A stretch of DNA of 64,000 nucleotides, from assembly GCF_025370775.1 (NCBI RefSeq), contig NZ_JAMXEX010000003.1, positions 248,001 through 312,000 of the forward strand, given 5' to 3'. Numbering within the stretch: the stretch's first letter is position 1; each line of letters begins with the position of its first letter. Origin of the DNA: Ancylothrix sp. D3o (GTDB taxonomy: Bacteria > Cyanobacteriota > Cyanobacteriia > Cyanobacteriales > Oscillatoriaceae). The position numbers and the translations under genes were made by a program. Positions 1 to 7,727 of this stretch are shown here, in pieces. Below the pieces are notes generated by a model, which ran no database searches, had not been told where the DNA came from, and was given only the letters and a program-made list of their open reading frames with translations.

Positions 1-731
1 ATCCAATGCGGGTAAATATAACTCACGTCCAAAGCTTCGGGATGCAGTTTTCGCAAGGCGGGAAAAAATAGCTGGGAAATTGACCAAATTTTATCGATTT
101 TATAATAACTTTGCGCCTGATAATGGGCGGCAACATGGTTATCATCTTCATCGATATCTTGTAAAACAGGATCGGCCCAAGCTTGCCAACTTTGATGTAA
201 ATGTCCGTGATACATATCCATCAAATTTTCTATTAAATACGAGTAATGTGCTTTGCAATTAATCACAGAAACGGTTGCAATATAGTTCAAGTGATCCCAC
301 TCTGGTACTGCCATTAATTGCACGGTGTTTGCTTTTTCTGCATCTCCGGCAAATAGCCAAATAAACCCATCTTGTTCTTTAACTGGATAGGAGCGAATTT
401 TACAAGTGGGTAATTTTTGGTTTTGTTCTAAGTAGGGAACTTCGGCACATTCACCATTTGATTTGAATTTCCAGCCATGATAATCGCATTCTAAATAATT
501 GCCAATAACTTGCCCGTGACTAAGTTTAACTTGGCGGTGGGGACAGCGATCTTCTAAGGCGTGGATGGTGCCGGTGCTATCTCGATATATGACGATGGGT
601 TGATTCCATAAAACAACTGCAAATGGCTGATTTTTTACTTCGCTGCTGCGAGCAATTACATACCAGTGATTGAGGTTAATTGCGAGCCGGCGAATGTCAA
701 GATTTTGGTTAATTGAGGTTGAGGTGAGCAT
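1..731 (-). CDS. Rieske [2Fe-2S] non-heme iron oxygenase (partial, 3' end missing)
   Basis: The reading frame starts at the ATG at 731 and runs leftward off the window edge, giving about 243 codons. The N-terminal part has the Rieske cluster ligands C-P-H (residues 63-65) and C-D-Y-H (82-85). A mononuclear-iron signature follows near residues 168-178, where E-N-L-M-D-M-Y-H-G-H-L-H supplies the Asp and two His ligands. This is the architecture of ring-hydroxylating and pheophorbide-a-oxygenase-like oxygenases, which hydroxylate or demethylate hydrophobic substrates using electrons from a reductase. The substrate cannot be read from the fragment. It lies on the same strand and 100 bp downstream of a FAD/Rieske oxidoreductase, so the two could act in one pathway, though a hairpin repeat separates them. 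No Shine-Dalgarno sequence is visible at the start. Confidence 0.88.
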   Translation of the reverse strand, partial: MLTSTSINQNLDIRRLAINLNHWYVIARSSEVKNQPFAVVLWNQPIVIYRDSTGTIHALEDRCPHRQVKLSHGQVIGNYLECDYHGWKFKSNGECAEVPYLEQNQKLPTCKIRSYPVKEQDGFIWLFAGDAEKANTVQLMAVPEWDHLNYIATVSVINCKAHYSYLIENLMDMYHGHLHQSWQAWADPVLQDIDEDDNHVAAHYQAQSYYKIDKIWSISQLFFPALRKLHPEALDVSYIYPHW

Positions 732-775
732 GGGTTTTTTGATTGTTTTTAGGGGGTTTTAAACGGCAGTCTGTA

Positions 776-806
776 GCAGGCAAGATGCCTGCTCCACAGA
801 TGAATA
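776..806. repeat. Dispersed hairpin repeat, copy 1
   Basis: The core GCAGGCAAGATGCCTGC is an inverted repeat, followed by a short tail ending in TGAATA. It matches the copy at 3643-3673 at 29 of 31 positions. Together the two copies bracket the FAD/Rieske gene and the ABC permease. It also lies where a transcription terminator for the FAD/Rieske gene would be expected, but has no T-run. Confidence 0.75.
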
Positions 807-831
807 GGATTGGTTTATCTGCGTTGGGGGT

Positions 832-2790
832 TTAGATTTGTAAGACGCCTTGGGGATTGACGGTAAATAAGGTGCGGCGCTGTAAGCCTTCGCGGTGTAA
901 AATTTCGTTGGCTGCGAGTAAGCCACTACTTACGGCTCTTTCCATTAATCCGCAGGGAAATGGCATTTTTACCCAATCACCGGCAAACATTAAGTTTCCT
1001 ACGCCGGCATCGGTTTCTGGCCGGTCTGGATAACTTCCTGGTGGATAACCAGAAAAGTTTTTTTGATTGACTAATTCTCTGTGTAAAATTGTGGCATTTT
1101 TTAAGGCCGGCACTACATCATACAATTCTTCTTCAAAGGTTTTTAACAAGACTTCTTGGGTGGGAAAGTCTTTTTCTTTGTAGCAATAAGCGTGCAATTC
1201 TACCACACTGCCGCCGGTTTTTTTATTCCACTCAATAAACTGGGTTTGGATTTTGTGGTAAAGGGTAATGCTATCGGTGAGTTTATAGCCGGATAAGGAG
1301 GTAAACCAGCTTTGATCCCACTCAAAATCACGGTCAAACCAAAACCGGCCTACTGCAAAGGGATCGGCTATTGCCAGCTTTTCAATTTTTTGCTTTACCG
1401 GCTGATTTACATCGCCGATCATCCGCGTAAATAGATGTTGTACCCCCGGCACATCTGTGGCGATTACATAATAATCTGCCTGTAGGGTTTCTGCTGTTTT
1501 CTTATCGGCGGCGAGTTTGGAAGTTGAGTTAATTGCAACTAATTGGACGCGGTTTTCTTCTTTTTCTACCACATCAAAACAAGGCAAATCTCGCTCTGCC
1601 GGCCCTCTAACAACTTTGCCATTTTTATCAAAAACAGCCCCATGACAAGGACAGTGAAATTCTCCATTTTCTGCTTTTTTCACCGTACAGCCTTGGTGTG
1701 TGCAAGTCATAGAAATCGCTTCTTTTTTATCAGCCTTTACTGCATACACTCGATCTCCTGCACCGTAATATTCTAGCTTGTCGTCTGCTAACAACTCATT
1801 CCGCTTTACCCAAAACGGAACTTTATCACCTGCATTGCCGGTGTAATAGCTCAAAGACTCAATTTCGCCATTTTTCCAGACGACATTATCAACTGTTGCA
1901 CCGGCAATAATTTTCCCGCCTTTCCTAACAATAGAATCGGCAATTGGCTGCACCAAAGAAGTGCCCATATCATCCCGCGTTCCATTAAACGCCAACCCCT
2001 CTGGATTGCCAAAAAAATAAAAGTGGAAAAACTGCATTAATTCTCCCGCACTCAACACATCCGGCGCATTAAGACTCGACTTTGCAAAGGGCAGAAAATA
2101 CAAATCATAAAGCCCGCGAGGAAACTCCGAAGCCACCCATTCTGACACTGATAAATTATCTAGCCGGTCATAAGTTTTTTGGGGATGGAAGCCGGTTATC
2201 GCCCGAAAAACTTGCCAATGAGCCGGTTTTGTAAGATTAATTCCCCAGCGCAACGAATTCGGAGAAGAAATCGCTAAATCAACAATATTCCAAGGAAAAG
2301 CCGAATGACTAGGACGAAAGATTTCCGGCAAATACTCGTTATCTTTAAAGACAACCGAGTAAAACTTTAAATCCACAAAATTCTCTTCAATTGCTAAATC
2401 AGCAACAATAGTTTTTAAGTTGTAATATTGCGGAAAAAAGCCATGAAAACCATGCTCCATCCTAAATTTTTCTTCCCCAACTTCTATCGGCCAACTGGCA
2501 ATTTTTCCTCCTAGTTGCGGCGATTTTTCTAACAGCGTCACTACAAAACCTCTTTGGCTGAGTTCGTATGCACAAGCCAGCCCAGCCAATCCAGCCCCAA
2601 CCACCACAACACTTTTTGGTTGACTTACCGAACGAGGCAAATCTAAGGTATCCTGCTGATAAACCGCTGGTTCGGGCTTACTAAAACGCGAGTATCCTAA
2701 CAAACCGGCAACACTCCCGACGCTCAAAAACTTTAACATTGTGCGGCGAGAAATTGGTTGCGAAACCGTATATTTTGATAATTCAGTCAT
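832..2790 (-). CDS. FAD-dependent oxidoreductase with internal b6f-type Rieske domain and Tat-like signal
   Basis: 652 aa from the ATG at 2790. A longer frame to 3114 is rejected because it reads antisense through the ABC permease gene. Residues 14-33 look like a twin-arginine signal (S-R-R-T-M-L-K followed by a hydrophobic stretch). The FAD-binding G-A-G-L-A-G is at 65-70. The body resembles amine-oxidase/phytoene-desaturase-like flavoproteins, and the C-terminal motif N-L-M-F-A-G-D-W fits that fold. Inserted at about residues 330-415 is a Rieske domain with C-T-H-Q-G-C (361-366) and C-P-C-H-G (379-383), which includes both extra cysteines used for the disulfide in bc1/b6f Rieske proteins. 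This suggests a Tat-exported, cofactor-loaded electron-transfer oxidase. The substrate is unknown. The start overlaps the divergent permease start at one CATG. The fold is clear; the export route is inferred. Confidence 0.85.
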   Translation of the reverse strand: MTELSKYTVSQPISRRTMLKFLSVGSVAGLLGYSRFSKPEPAVYQQDTLDLPRSVSQPKSVVVVGAGLAGLACAYELSQRGFVVTLLEKSPQLGGKIASWPIEVGEEKFRMEHGFHGFFPQYYNLKTIVADLAIEENFVDLKFYSVVFKDNEYLPEIFRPSHSAFPWNIVDLAISSPNSLRWGINLTKPAHWQVFRAITGFHPQKTYDRLDNLSVSEWVASEFPRGLYDLYFLPFAKSSLNAPDVLSAGELMQFFHFYFFGNPEGLAFNGTRDDMGTSLVQPIADSIVRKGGKIIAGATVDNVVWKNGEIESLSYYTGNAGDKVPFWVKRNELLADDKLEYYGAGDRVYAVKADKKEAISMTCTHQGCTVKKAENGEFHCPCHGAVFDKNGKVVRGPAERDLPCFDVVEKEENRVQLVAINSTSKLAADKKTAETLQADYYVIATDVPGVQHLFTRMIGDVNQPVKQKIEKLAIADPFAVGRFWFDRDFEWDQSWFTSLSGYKLTDSITLYHKIQTQFIEWNKKTGGSVVELHAYCYKEKDFPTQEVLLKTFEEELYDVVPALKNATILHRELVNQKNFSGYPPGSYPDRPETDAGVGNLMFAGDWVKMPFPCGLMERAVSSGLLAANEILHREGLQRRTLFTVNPQGVLQI

Positions 2791-3589
2791 GGACTTTTTA
2801 GCAAACTCCTCACTTCGGAAATATTGGCGCGAAACACTAGCGGTAGCGCAACGTATCCTAATAGAATTGTTGCGCCGGCGACGCAGCTTAATTTTTTGGG
2901 GGATATTTCCCGTTTCCGTATTGTTACTCAACGGTTTTATTTTGGCAGAACGTGCCCAACTGTCAATGGATAAAGCTTTTGAAAATGCCGCTCCCTCAAC
3001 GTTGGTAGGCGCTGCCTTGTTTTTCAGTTGCCTGGGGGGCAGCGTGGCAACTGTAGTCGCAGAGCGCGAACAGCAAACGCTCAAACGCTTATTTATCTCG
3101 CCTCTCAGCGGCACTTCCTATTTTTTAGGGATTTTTTTGGCCCACAGTTTTATCGGCATTGGTCAAGCCCTCCTGATATACACAATTGCGTCTTTTTGGC
3201 AAGCCCAATTTCAGGGATCAATCCTGTTGGGCGTTTTGATTATTTTACTCAGTATAATTTCCTATGTCGGTGTTGGGTTTGTTCTTGGCACACAATTTGC
3301 TCGCCGCACTGAGGATGTTAATGCTTTGGTGGCGGCTTTTGGGGTTCCTTTGTTGATTTTGGGAGGGGCTTTTTTGCCTAGTTCTTTGTTTCCTGAAACG
3401 CTTTTACAAATTGCTCAATATAATCCTATTTTTCACATGAATGAGGCTCTTTTAGGGGTTTCTGCTAATGGGGATGGGGTTGAGGAAATTGGCGAGCATT
3501 TTTGGTTTTTGTGTGGGTTTTCTGTTTTGATGGTTGCTGGGGGGTGGTTTTCTTATCGGCGGATGTTGGAAAGTGAGAGGAGGCTTTGA
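2789..3589 (+). CDS. ABC-2 type transporter permease
   Basis: 266 aa from the ATG at 2789. It has several hydrophobic helices (near residues 36-53, 70-88, 100-125, 135-160, 190-210 and 235-255) and the ABC-2 feature E-R-E-Q-Q-T-L-K-R-L-F-I-S-P-L between helices 2 and 3, as in DrrB-type exporters. Such a permease forms a dimeric channel in the cytoplasmic membrane and is driven by a separate ATPase, which is the next gene on this strand. The start was chosen over the upstream ATG at 2741 because 2741 lies inside the divergent FAD/Rieske gene. Substrates of this family include lipids, polysaccharides and drugs; none can be assigned here. Confidence 0.85.
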   Translation: MDFLANSSLRKYWRETLAVAQRILIELLRRRRSLIFWGIFPVSVLLLNGFILAERAQLSMDKAFENAAPSTLVGAALFFSCLGGSVATVVAEREQQTLKRLFISPLSGTSYFLGIFLAHSFIGIGQALLIYTIASFWQAQFQGSILLGVLIILLSIISYVGVGFVLGTQFARRTEDVNALVAAFGVPLLILGGAFLPSSLFPETLLQIAQYNPIFHMNEALLGVSANGDGVEEIGEHFWFLCGFSVLMVAGGWFSYRRMLESERRL

Positions 3590-3610
3590 TAATTACGGTT
3601 GATTTTTAAC

Positions 3611-3673
3611 CGCAGATAAACGCAGATTAACGCAGATTTAAGGCAGGCAAGATGCCTGCCCCACTGATGAATA
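3611..3673. repeat. Three near-repeats of CGCAGATWAA plus dispersed hairpin repeat, copy 2
   Basis: Three imperfect 10-bp units (CGCAGATAAA, CGCAGATTAA, CGCAGATTTA) at 3611-3640 run into the hairpin GGCAGGCAAGATGCCTGCC (3642-3660) and a tail ending in TGAATA. The hairpin part is the second copy of the element at 776-806. It sits in the 115-bp gap between the two ABC transporter genes. Confidence 0.7.
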
Positions 3674-3692
3674 CAGATGGTTATTTGGTGTG

Positions 3693-3699
3693 AAAGGGG
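3693..3699 (+). promoter_or_regulatory. Ribosome binding site of the ABC ATPase gene
   Basis: AAAGGGG lies 5 nt before the ATG at 3705. It decides the start in favour of 3705 over the in-frame GTG at 3690, which the site itself overlaps. Confidence 0.6.
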
Positions 3700-3704
3700 T
3701 ATTT

Positions 3705-4634
3705 ATGTTGAAGATTGATAGGCTTTGCAAGAATTATGGGAAGCGTCAAGTTTTACAGGGTTTGAGTTTGGATATTTTGCCTGGCGAAATTTATGGTTTG
3801 TTGGGGCCAAATGGGGCGGGAAAAACTACGACGATTAATATTCTTTGCAATTTGCTTTCGGCAGATAGTGGGGATATTTTGATTAATAATTTGCCGGTTT
3901 CTGAGGGGACAAAATCTCTCATCGGGGTTGCTCCGCAGGAAAATTTGCTTTATAAAACTCTTTCTTGTGAGGAAAATCTGAGTTTTTTTGCGAAAATTTA
4001 CGGTTTAGATAAGTCACGCCGTCAAGAACAAATTAAGGCTTGTTTGGAGGCGGTTGGTTTGCTAGATCGTGCTAAAAGTCCGGTGGAAAGTCTTAGTGGG
4101 GGTATGCAGCGCCGGCTTAATATTGCGGTGGCTTTGGTACATCGTCCGAAATTGGTGATTTTTGATGAACCAACGACGGGGTTAGATATTGAGGCGAGGT
4201 ATGAAATTTGGGAGTTAATTCGTAGTTTAAAATCTCAGGGAATTACGGTTTTGTTAACTACTCATTTGTTGGATGAAGCGGAACGTCTTTGTCAGCGAAT
4301 TGGGTTTTTAAAAGGTGGTAAAATTGTGGCTGAGGGCAGTTTGGAAGAGTTGCGCTCTCGCATTCCTGCTAAAGAAATTGTTGTGGTGCAAACAACTGAT
4401 GAGGAAGCGGTGATGCAGCGGGGTATTGAATGTGGTTTTACTGTGCGCCGGTATGGTAGTGATTTGGCTTTCTGGGTTCCTGAAGTTTTGGAATTAAAGG
4501 AGATTATTGATAAGTTTGAGGGCATTTCTTTAGATTCGATTTCTCGGATGCCGGTGCGTTTGGAACATATTTATGTGGAGGTAACGCAAAATTCGCTTTC
4601 TACATCTTCTTTATCCACCGGCAGTAATACTTGA
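3705..4634 (+). CDS. ABC transporter ATP-binding protein (exporter type)
   Basis: 309 aa. It has Walker A G-P-N-G-A-G-K-T-T (residues 34-42), signature L-S-G-G-M-Q-R-R, Walker B L-V-I-F-D-E-P with D-loop G-L-D, and H-loop T-T-H. The C-terminal extension of about 90 residues after the ATPase core fits the CcmA/DrrA-type subfamily that pairs with ABC-2 permeases. It hydrolyses ATP on the cytoplasmic face to drive the permease encoded 115 bp upstream; the two should form one exporter. The last 64 bp overlap, tail to tail, the end of the histidine kinase gene on the other strand. Confidence 0.9.
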   Translation: MLKIDRLCKNYGKRQVLQGLSLDILPGEIYGLLGPNGAGKTTTINILCNLLSADSGDILINNLPVSEGTKSLIGVAPQENLLYKTLSCEENLSFFAKIYGLDKSRRQEQIKACLEAVGLLDRAKSPVESLSGGMQRRLNIAVALVHRPKLVIFDEPTTGLDIEARYEIWELIRSLKSQGITVLLTTHLLDEAERLCQRIGFLKGGKIVAEGSLEELRSRIPAKEIVVVQTTDEEAVMQRGIECGFTVRRYGSDLAFWVPEVLELKEIIDKFEGISLDSISRMPVRLEHIYVEVTQNSLSTSSLSTGSNT

Positions 4635-6055
4635 AATGTTGTATTTCCTGGTACGCTTTCTACAGTTATCTTTCCTGAATGTTTGTCAATAATTTTTTTG
4701 ACAATATTTAAGCCTAAACCACTCCCCTCCCCGGCAGATTTTGTGGTAAAAAATGGCTCAAAAATATTGGGGATAATTTCGGGGCTAATTCCTTTGCCGC
4801 TGTCTGTCAAAGTCACTTTTACCCAGCCTTTATTTTGAGCGACATCTATGGTTAATGTTCCTCGATATTCCATCGCTTGCAAAGCATTGTGAATTAAATT
4901 TGTCCACACCTGATTTAATTCATCAGGATAGCACCACACCGGCCCTAAATCTTCATAGTTACGAATTACTTCCACTCCTTGTTTTAACAAATTTTCATAC
5001 AGCGTTAAAATGGTTTCAATTCCCTCAATGATATTCGCCTGCGTCATCACGCCTGACGCTTCGTAATGAGCATAACTTTTTAGAGCAAATACTACTTTTG
5101 CGGCTCGCTCTGTAGCCGTATTAATTCTTTGCGTTCCCCGGTATAATTCTGACAACTTGTAGGCGACATCAAGTAAATAATTTCCCTGGCTTTTTCTCAA
5201 CATCGGCAACGCATCCTCAACGTCATCATAAATTCCCATATCCACTAAAGTATCCGCCACCATGTCTGCATCAGCCACTCCTTCTTCTTCTAAAAAGGAA
5301 ATTAAGTTTTTCTTCAGCAAGCGCTTTTCTTTTGTTGTTAGGTTCGGTTTTGCTTGCAGAGATTTTTGCAATAGTCCCCAAAAATAATCGGCTTCTGTTT
5401 CGGACAAGTTTTGACACAGTTTCGGCAATTCGGCGAGGGTTTCTGACAAAAATTTAGCCAGATTTCCTGCCGTTGATTGAATCGCTGCTAAAGGCGTATT
5501 CAGTTCGTGCGCTATCCCGGCGATCAACTGTCCGAGGGCTGCCATTTTTTCCGATTGTATTAACTGTGACTGTGTAGCTTGTAACTCTTTTAAAGTAGTG
5601 TTTAATTCCTGATTTTTTTGCTCTAAGTTATCGTTTTTTTCTGCCAAAGTTTTTTGCAATGCTCTCATTGACAAGTGGGTTCGCACCCGCGCCAAAACCT
5701 CCTCTACTTCAAAGGGTTTTGCGATGTAGTCCACTCCCCCCACAGAAAAAGCTTTAACTTTATTAAACGCCTCCGTCAATGCACTGATAAAAATAACCGG
5801 TATCTCACAAGTTTGTTTGTCAGCTTTTAGTTGTTCACAAACTTGATAACCATCCATCCCCGGCATATTGATATCTAACAAAATTAAGTCTAAATTTACT
5901 CGCTTCGCTATCGAAAGAGCTTGAACTCCATCTCGTGCCGGTCGAACATCGTAGCCACGCTCTCCTAAAATTACCACTAAAAGCCGCAAATTTGCTGGTG
6001 TATCATCCACCACTAAAATAGTAGTTCTCGCTGCTTTTGTTGGCTGTTCATTCAT
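4571..6055 (-). CDS. Response-regulator / histidine-kinase hybrid
   Basis: 494 aa. An N-terminal receiver domain (residues about 12-128) has the acidic pair D17-D18, phospho-acceptor D61 in L-L-D-I-N-M-P-G-M-D-G, and the conserved Lys in K-P-F. A coiled coil (about 130-170) links it to the dimerisation domain with phospho-acceptor His near 183 (G-I-A-H-E-L-N-T-P-L). An unusually long segment follows before the ATPase domain with its N-box (L-I-H-N-A-L-Q-A-M), G1 (D-S-G-K-G) and G2 (G-S-G-L-G-L). The layout REC-coil-HK is common in cyanobacteria: a soluble kinase whose activity is set by an upstream kinase phosphorylating its receiver. Its own partner is not evident. The 3' end overlaps the convergent ABC ATPase gene by 64 bp. 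Confidence 0.92.
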   Translation of the reverse strand: MNEQPTKAARTTILVVDDTPANLRLLVVILGERGYDVRPARDGVQALSIAKRVNLDLILLDINMPGMDGYQVCEQLKADKQTCEIPVIFISALTEAFNKVKAFSVGGVDYIAKPFEVEEVLARVRTHLSMRALQKTLAEKNDNLEQKNQELNTTLKELQATQSQLIQSEKMAALGQLIAGIAHELNTPLAAIQSTAGNLAKFLSETLAELPKLCQNLSETEADYFWGLLQKSLQAKPNLTTKEKRLLKKNLISFLEEEGVADADMVADTLVDMGIYDDVEDALPMLRKSQGNYLLDVAYKLSELYRGTQRINTATERAAKVVFALKSYAHYEASGVMTQANIIEGIETILTLYENLLKQGVEVIRNYEDLGPVWCYPDELNQVWTNLIHNALQAMEYRGTLTIDVAQNKGWVKVTLTDSGKGISPEIIPNIFEPFFTTKSAGEGSGLGLNIVKKIIDKHSGKITVESVPGNTTFQVLLPVDKEDVESEFCVTST

Positions 6056-6206
6056 ATATTTAATATGGGAATTTGAGTTTAAGTATTTAAGAGCTTGGCT
6101 AACAAAACACCTGCCGATTAAGCAAGATTATTCAAAATTTATAAAACCCTAAGCCGAACCTTAAATTAACTGCGGGTTTTTGTTGGGAGTATCAATTTTA
6201 TCACCG

Positions 6207-6971
6207 TTATTTCCATTTTTCTGATTTGAGAACTGTGGCTAATTCTTCTAAAAGTAAATCTTGTTCTTTTTTAATCGCCTCCAGCCTGCTTAAAATCGTC
6301 GTCATTCGTGCTTGCCGGTCGTTACCTCGTAAAATATCTTCAAGTTTTTTCTCTCTCCCCTGAGAAGATTTTGGAATTAAACCCCAACCAAAACCCACCA
6401 ATTTAAACGGGAAACTAAAAAGCCATACCCAAAATTTCTCTGTCACGTTAGAAACAGCTTTGAGTAAACCCGATAATAAAAATAACCCTAACAGCAATAA
6501 CACCAAACTTTGCAAAGGATGATTTACTAACCAAATTAGTCGAGGATGACCGGCAATCCAGCTACTCAAAGATGAATTAATCGAAGCTTGGATGCCCTCA
6601 GAAAGCGTGCGATTTAAAGTTTCCGCTTGTTGAATCGTTTCTTGCAAAGATGCTTTGGCGGCATTTGTAGCGGCGCTTACAGAGTTAATTGCTTGATTTG
6701 TTTTTTCGCTAACAGTATTAACGGCATTTGTTGTAGTTTGCGTTAAAGTTGTTTTAGCGTTTTCTGTGATTTGATTAAGACTTTGGATAGCTTGACCGGC
6801 ACTTTGGGATAAGGCTGTTTTAGCTTGTTGGTTTGCTTGGCTAACAGAACTTACAGCATTGCCGGCACTTTCATTGAAAAAATCCTTAGTTTTCTGGAAA
6901 TTTTGGCTAATTTCTTCTGGTAGGTAAATTTGCATTGCAGCAGCCAACATAATGACAGGTTTTTGTTCCAT
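6207..6971 (-). CDS. Membrane protein with apolipoprotein-like helical repeats, unknown function
   Basis: 254 aa from the ATG at 6971. The longer frame from 7019 would begin inside a hairpin (7004-7027), so the shorter start is preferred. Residues about 20-135 are a long amphipathic helix built from near-repeats of 11 residues rich in Q, A, S, T and N (for example Q-S-A-G-Q-A-I-Q-S-L-N). One hydrophobic helix of about 20 residues follows (L-Q-S-L-V-L-L-L-L-G-L-F), with a second weaker one, then a charged C-terminal coiled coil. I do not recognise a named family. The repeats resemble apolipoprotein or LEA-type helices that lie on lipid surfaces, so a membrane-associated role is plausible but inferred. 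Confidence 0.65.
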   Translation of the reverse strand: MEQKPVIMLAAAMQIYLPEEISQNFQKTKDFFNESAGNAVSSVSQANQQAKTALSQSAGQAIQSLNQITENAKTTLTQTTTNAVNTVSEKTNQAINSVSAATNAAKASLQETIQQAETLNRTLSEGIQASINSSLSSWIAGHPRLIWLVNHPLQSLVLLLLGLFLLSGLLKAVSNVTEKFWVWLFSFPFKLVGFGWGLIPKSSQGREKKLEDILRGNDRQARMTTILSRLEAIKKEQDLLLEELATVLKSEKWK

Positions 6972-7003
6972 GATATCCCATTGTGCAGTCACAGAAACAC
7001 AAA

Positions 7004-7027
7004 AGGTTGGGCTATACAACCCAACCT
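7004..7027 (-). terminator. Hairpin downstream of the SH3-domain gene
   Basis: AGGTTGGG and CCCAACCT form an 8-bp perfect stem around an 8-nt loop, starting 28 bp after the stop of the SH3-domain gene. There is no clear T-run, so it is a weak terminator candidate or a dispersed GGTTGGG-type repeat. Confidence 0.45.
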
Positions 7028-7055
7028 ACTAAATAAAACCGGCAGCAATTAAACC

Positions 7056-7727
7056 CTACCGGCACATAATCAAACTGTTAGCAGAAACAAACCCCGCAAC
7101 CGGCGCCGAAATTTCAACCCAATTGCGAGTCGCACCACTTTTATCGCGGACAAGTTTATACCCAGAAACCAGCGTCACTCTGCCACCCGTTTGCACACTT
7201 CCGCGCAATCCAGAGGCCGGTGTTGCATCCGCACGAACCACTAAACCCTGGGGCGCCGCACGCCGATCTACCTGACGGCATAAGTTAGCTGTTGTGGCTG
7301 CCGGTTGTGCTGCCGGTTGTGCAGCAGGTTGTGCGGGAGAAGGATTACTAGCAGATGTGCCATCACAATTAACCAAATTATTCAAACTGTTGGGATATCC
7401 CGCTGATACAAACCCCCGCACCGGCCCAGAAATTTCCACCCAAACCCGTCCATCGGGGCCAGCAATATTTCTAAAATTTTCCACCAGCGTCACTTGCCGG
7501 TTTAATTCCACACCCCCCACCACAGCAGAGTTTGAATTAGCGCTTCGTCGCACAGCTAAACCTTGACGCACATTCACCCGCCGGCACAAGTTCGCCTGTG
7601 CAATTTCCATATTGTTTGTGCCTGAGTTTTCCACCCCAGCAAACGCCGATAAACTCAGACTTCCAGCCATAACAACGGCTGAGCTTAATACCGCCACACC
7701 TTGGCCCCACTGACTCTTGATTTTCAT
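7056..7727 (-). CDS. Secreted protein with two bacterial SH3 domains
   Basis: 223 aa. It has an N-terminal signal peptide (charged start, hydrophobic core about residues 9-28, likely cleavage after A-F-A-G). Two homologous SH3b-like domains follow, at about 46-121 and 147-222. Each starts with L-C-R-x-V and carries a R-x-G-x-x-V-R pattern and a final W-V-E-I-S-x-P-V-x-G-F-V-S-A. They are joined by a low-complexity linker of P-A-A-Q repeats encoded by a 12-bp tandem repeat. Each domain has two Cys, probably a disulfide in the periplasm. Bacterial SH3 domains bind peptidoglycan or peptides, so a cell-envelope role is likely. No enzyme domain is attached. Confidence 0.85.
   Translation of the reverse strand: MKIKSQWGQGVAVLSSAVVMAGSLSLSAFAGVENSGTNNMEIAQANLCRRVNVRQGLAVRRSANSNSAVVGGVELNRQVTLVENFRNIAGPDGRVWVEISGPVRGFVSAGYPNSLNNLVNCDGTSASNPSPAQPAAQPAAQPAATTANLCRQVDRRAAPQGLVVRADATPASGLRGSVQTGGRVTLVSGYKLVRDKSGATRNWVEISAPVAGFVSANSLIMCR

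Noticed and set aside
80-262. Short plus-strand frame at the left edge
   Set aside because: Lies antisense inside the Rieske oxygenase, which has both metal motifs in its frame.
2791-3114. N-terminal extension of the FAD/Rieske protein by 108 residues
   Set aside because: It reads antisense through the well-supported ABC permease gene, and the Tat-like signal would no longer be N-terminal.
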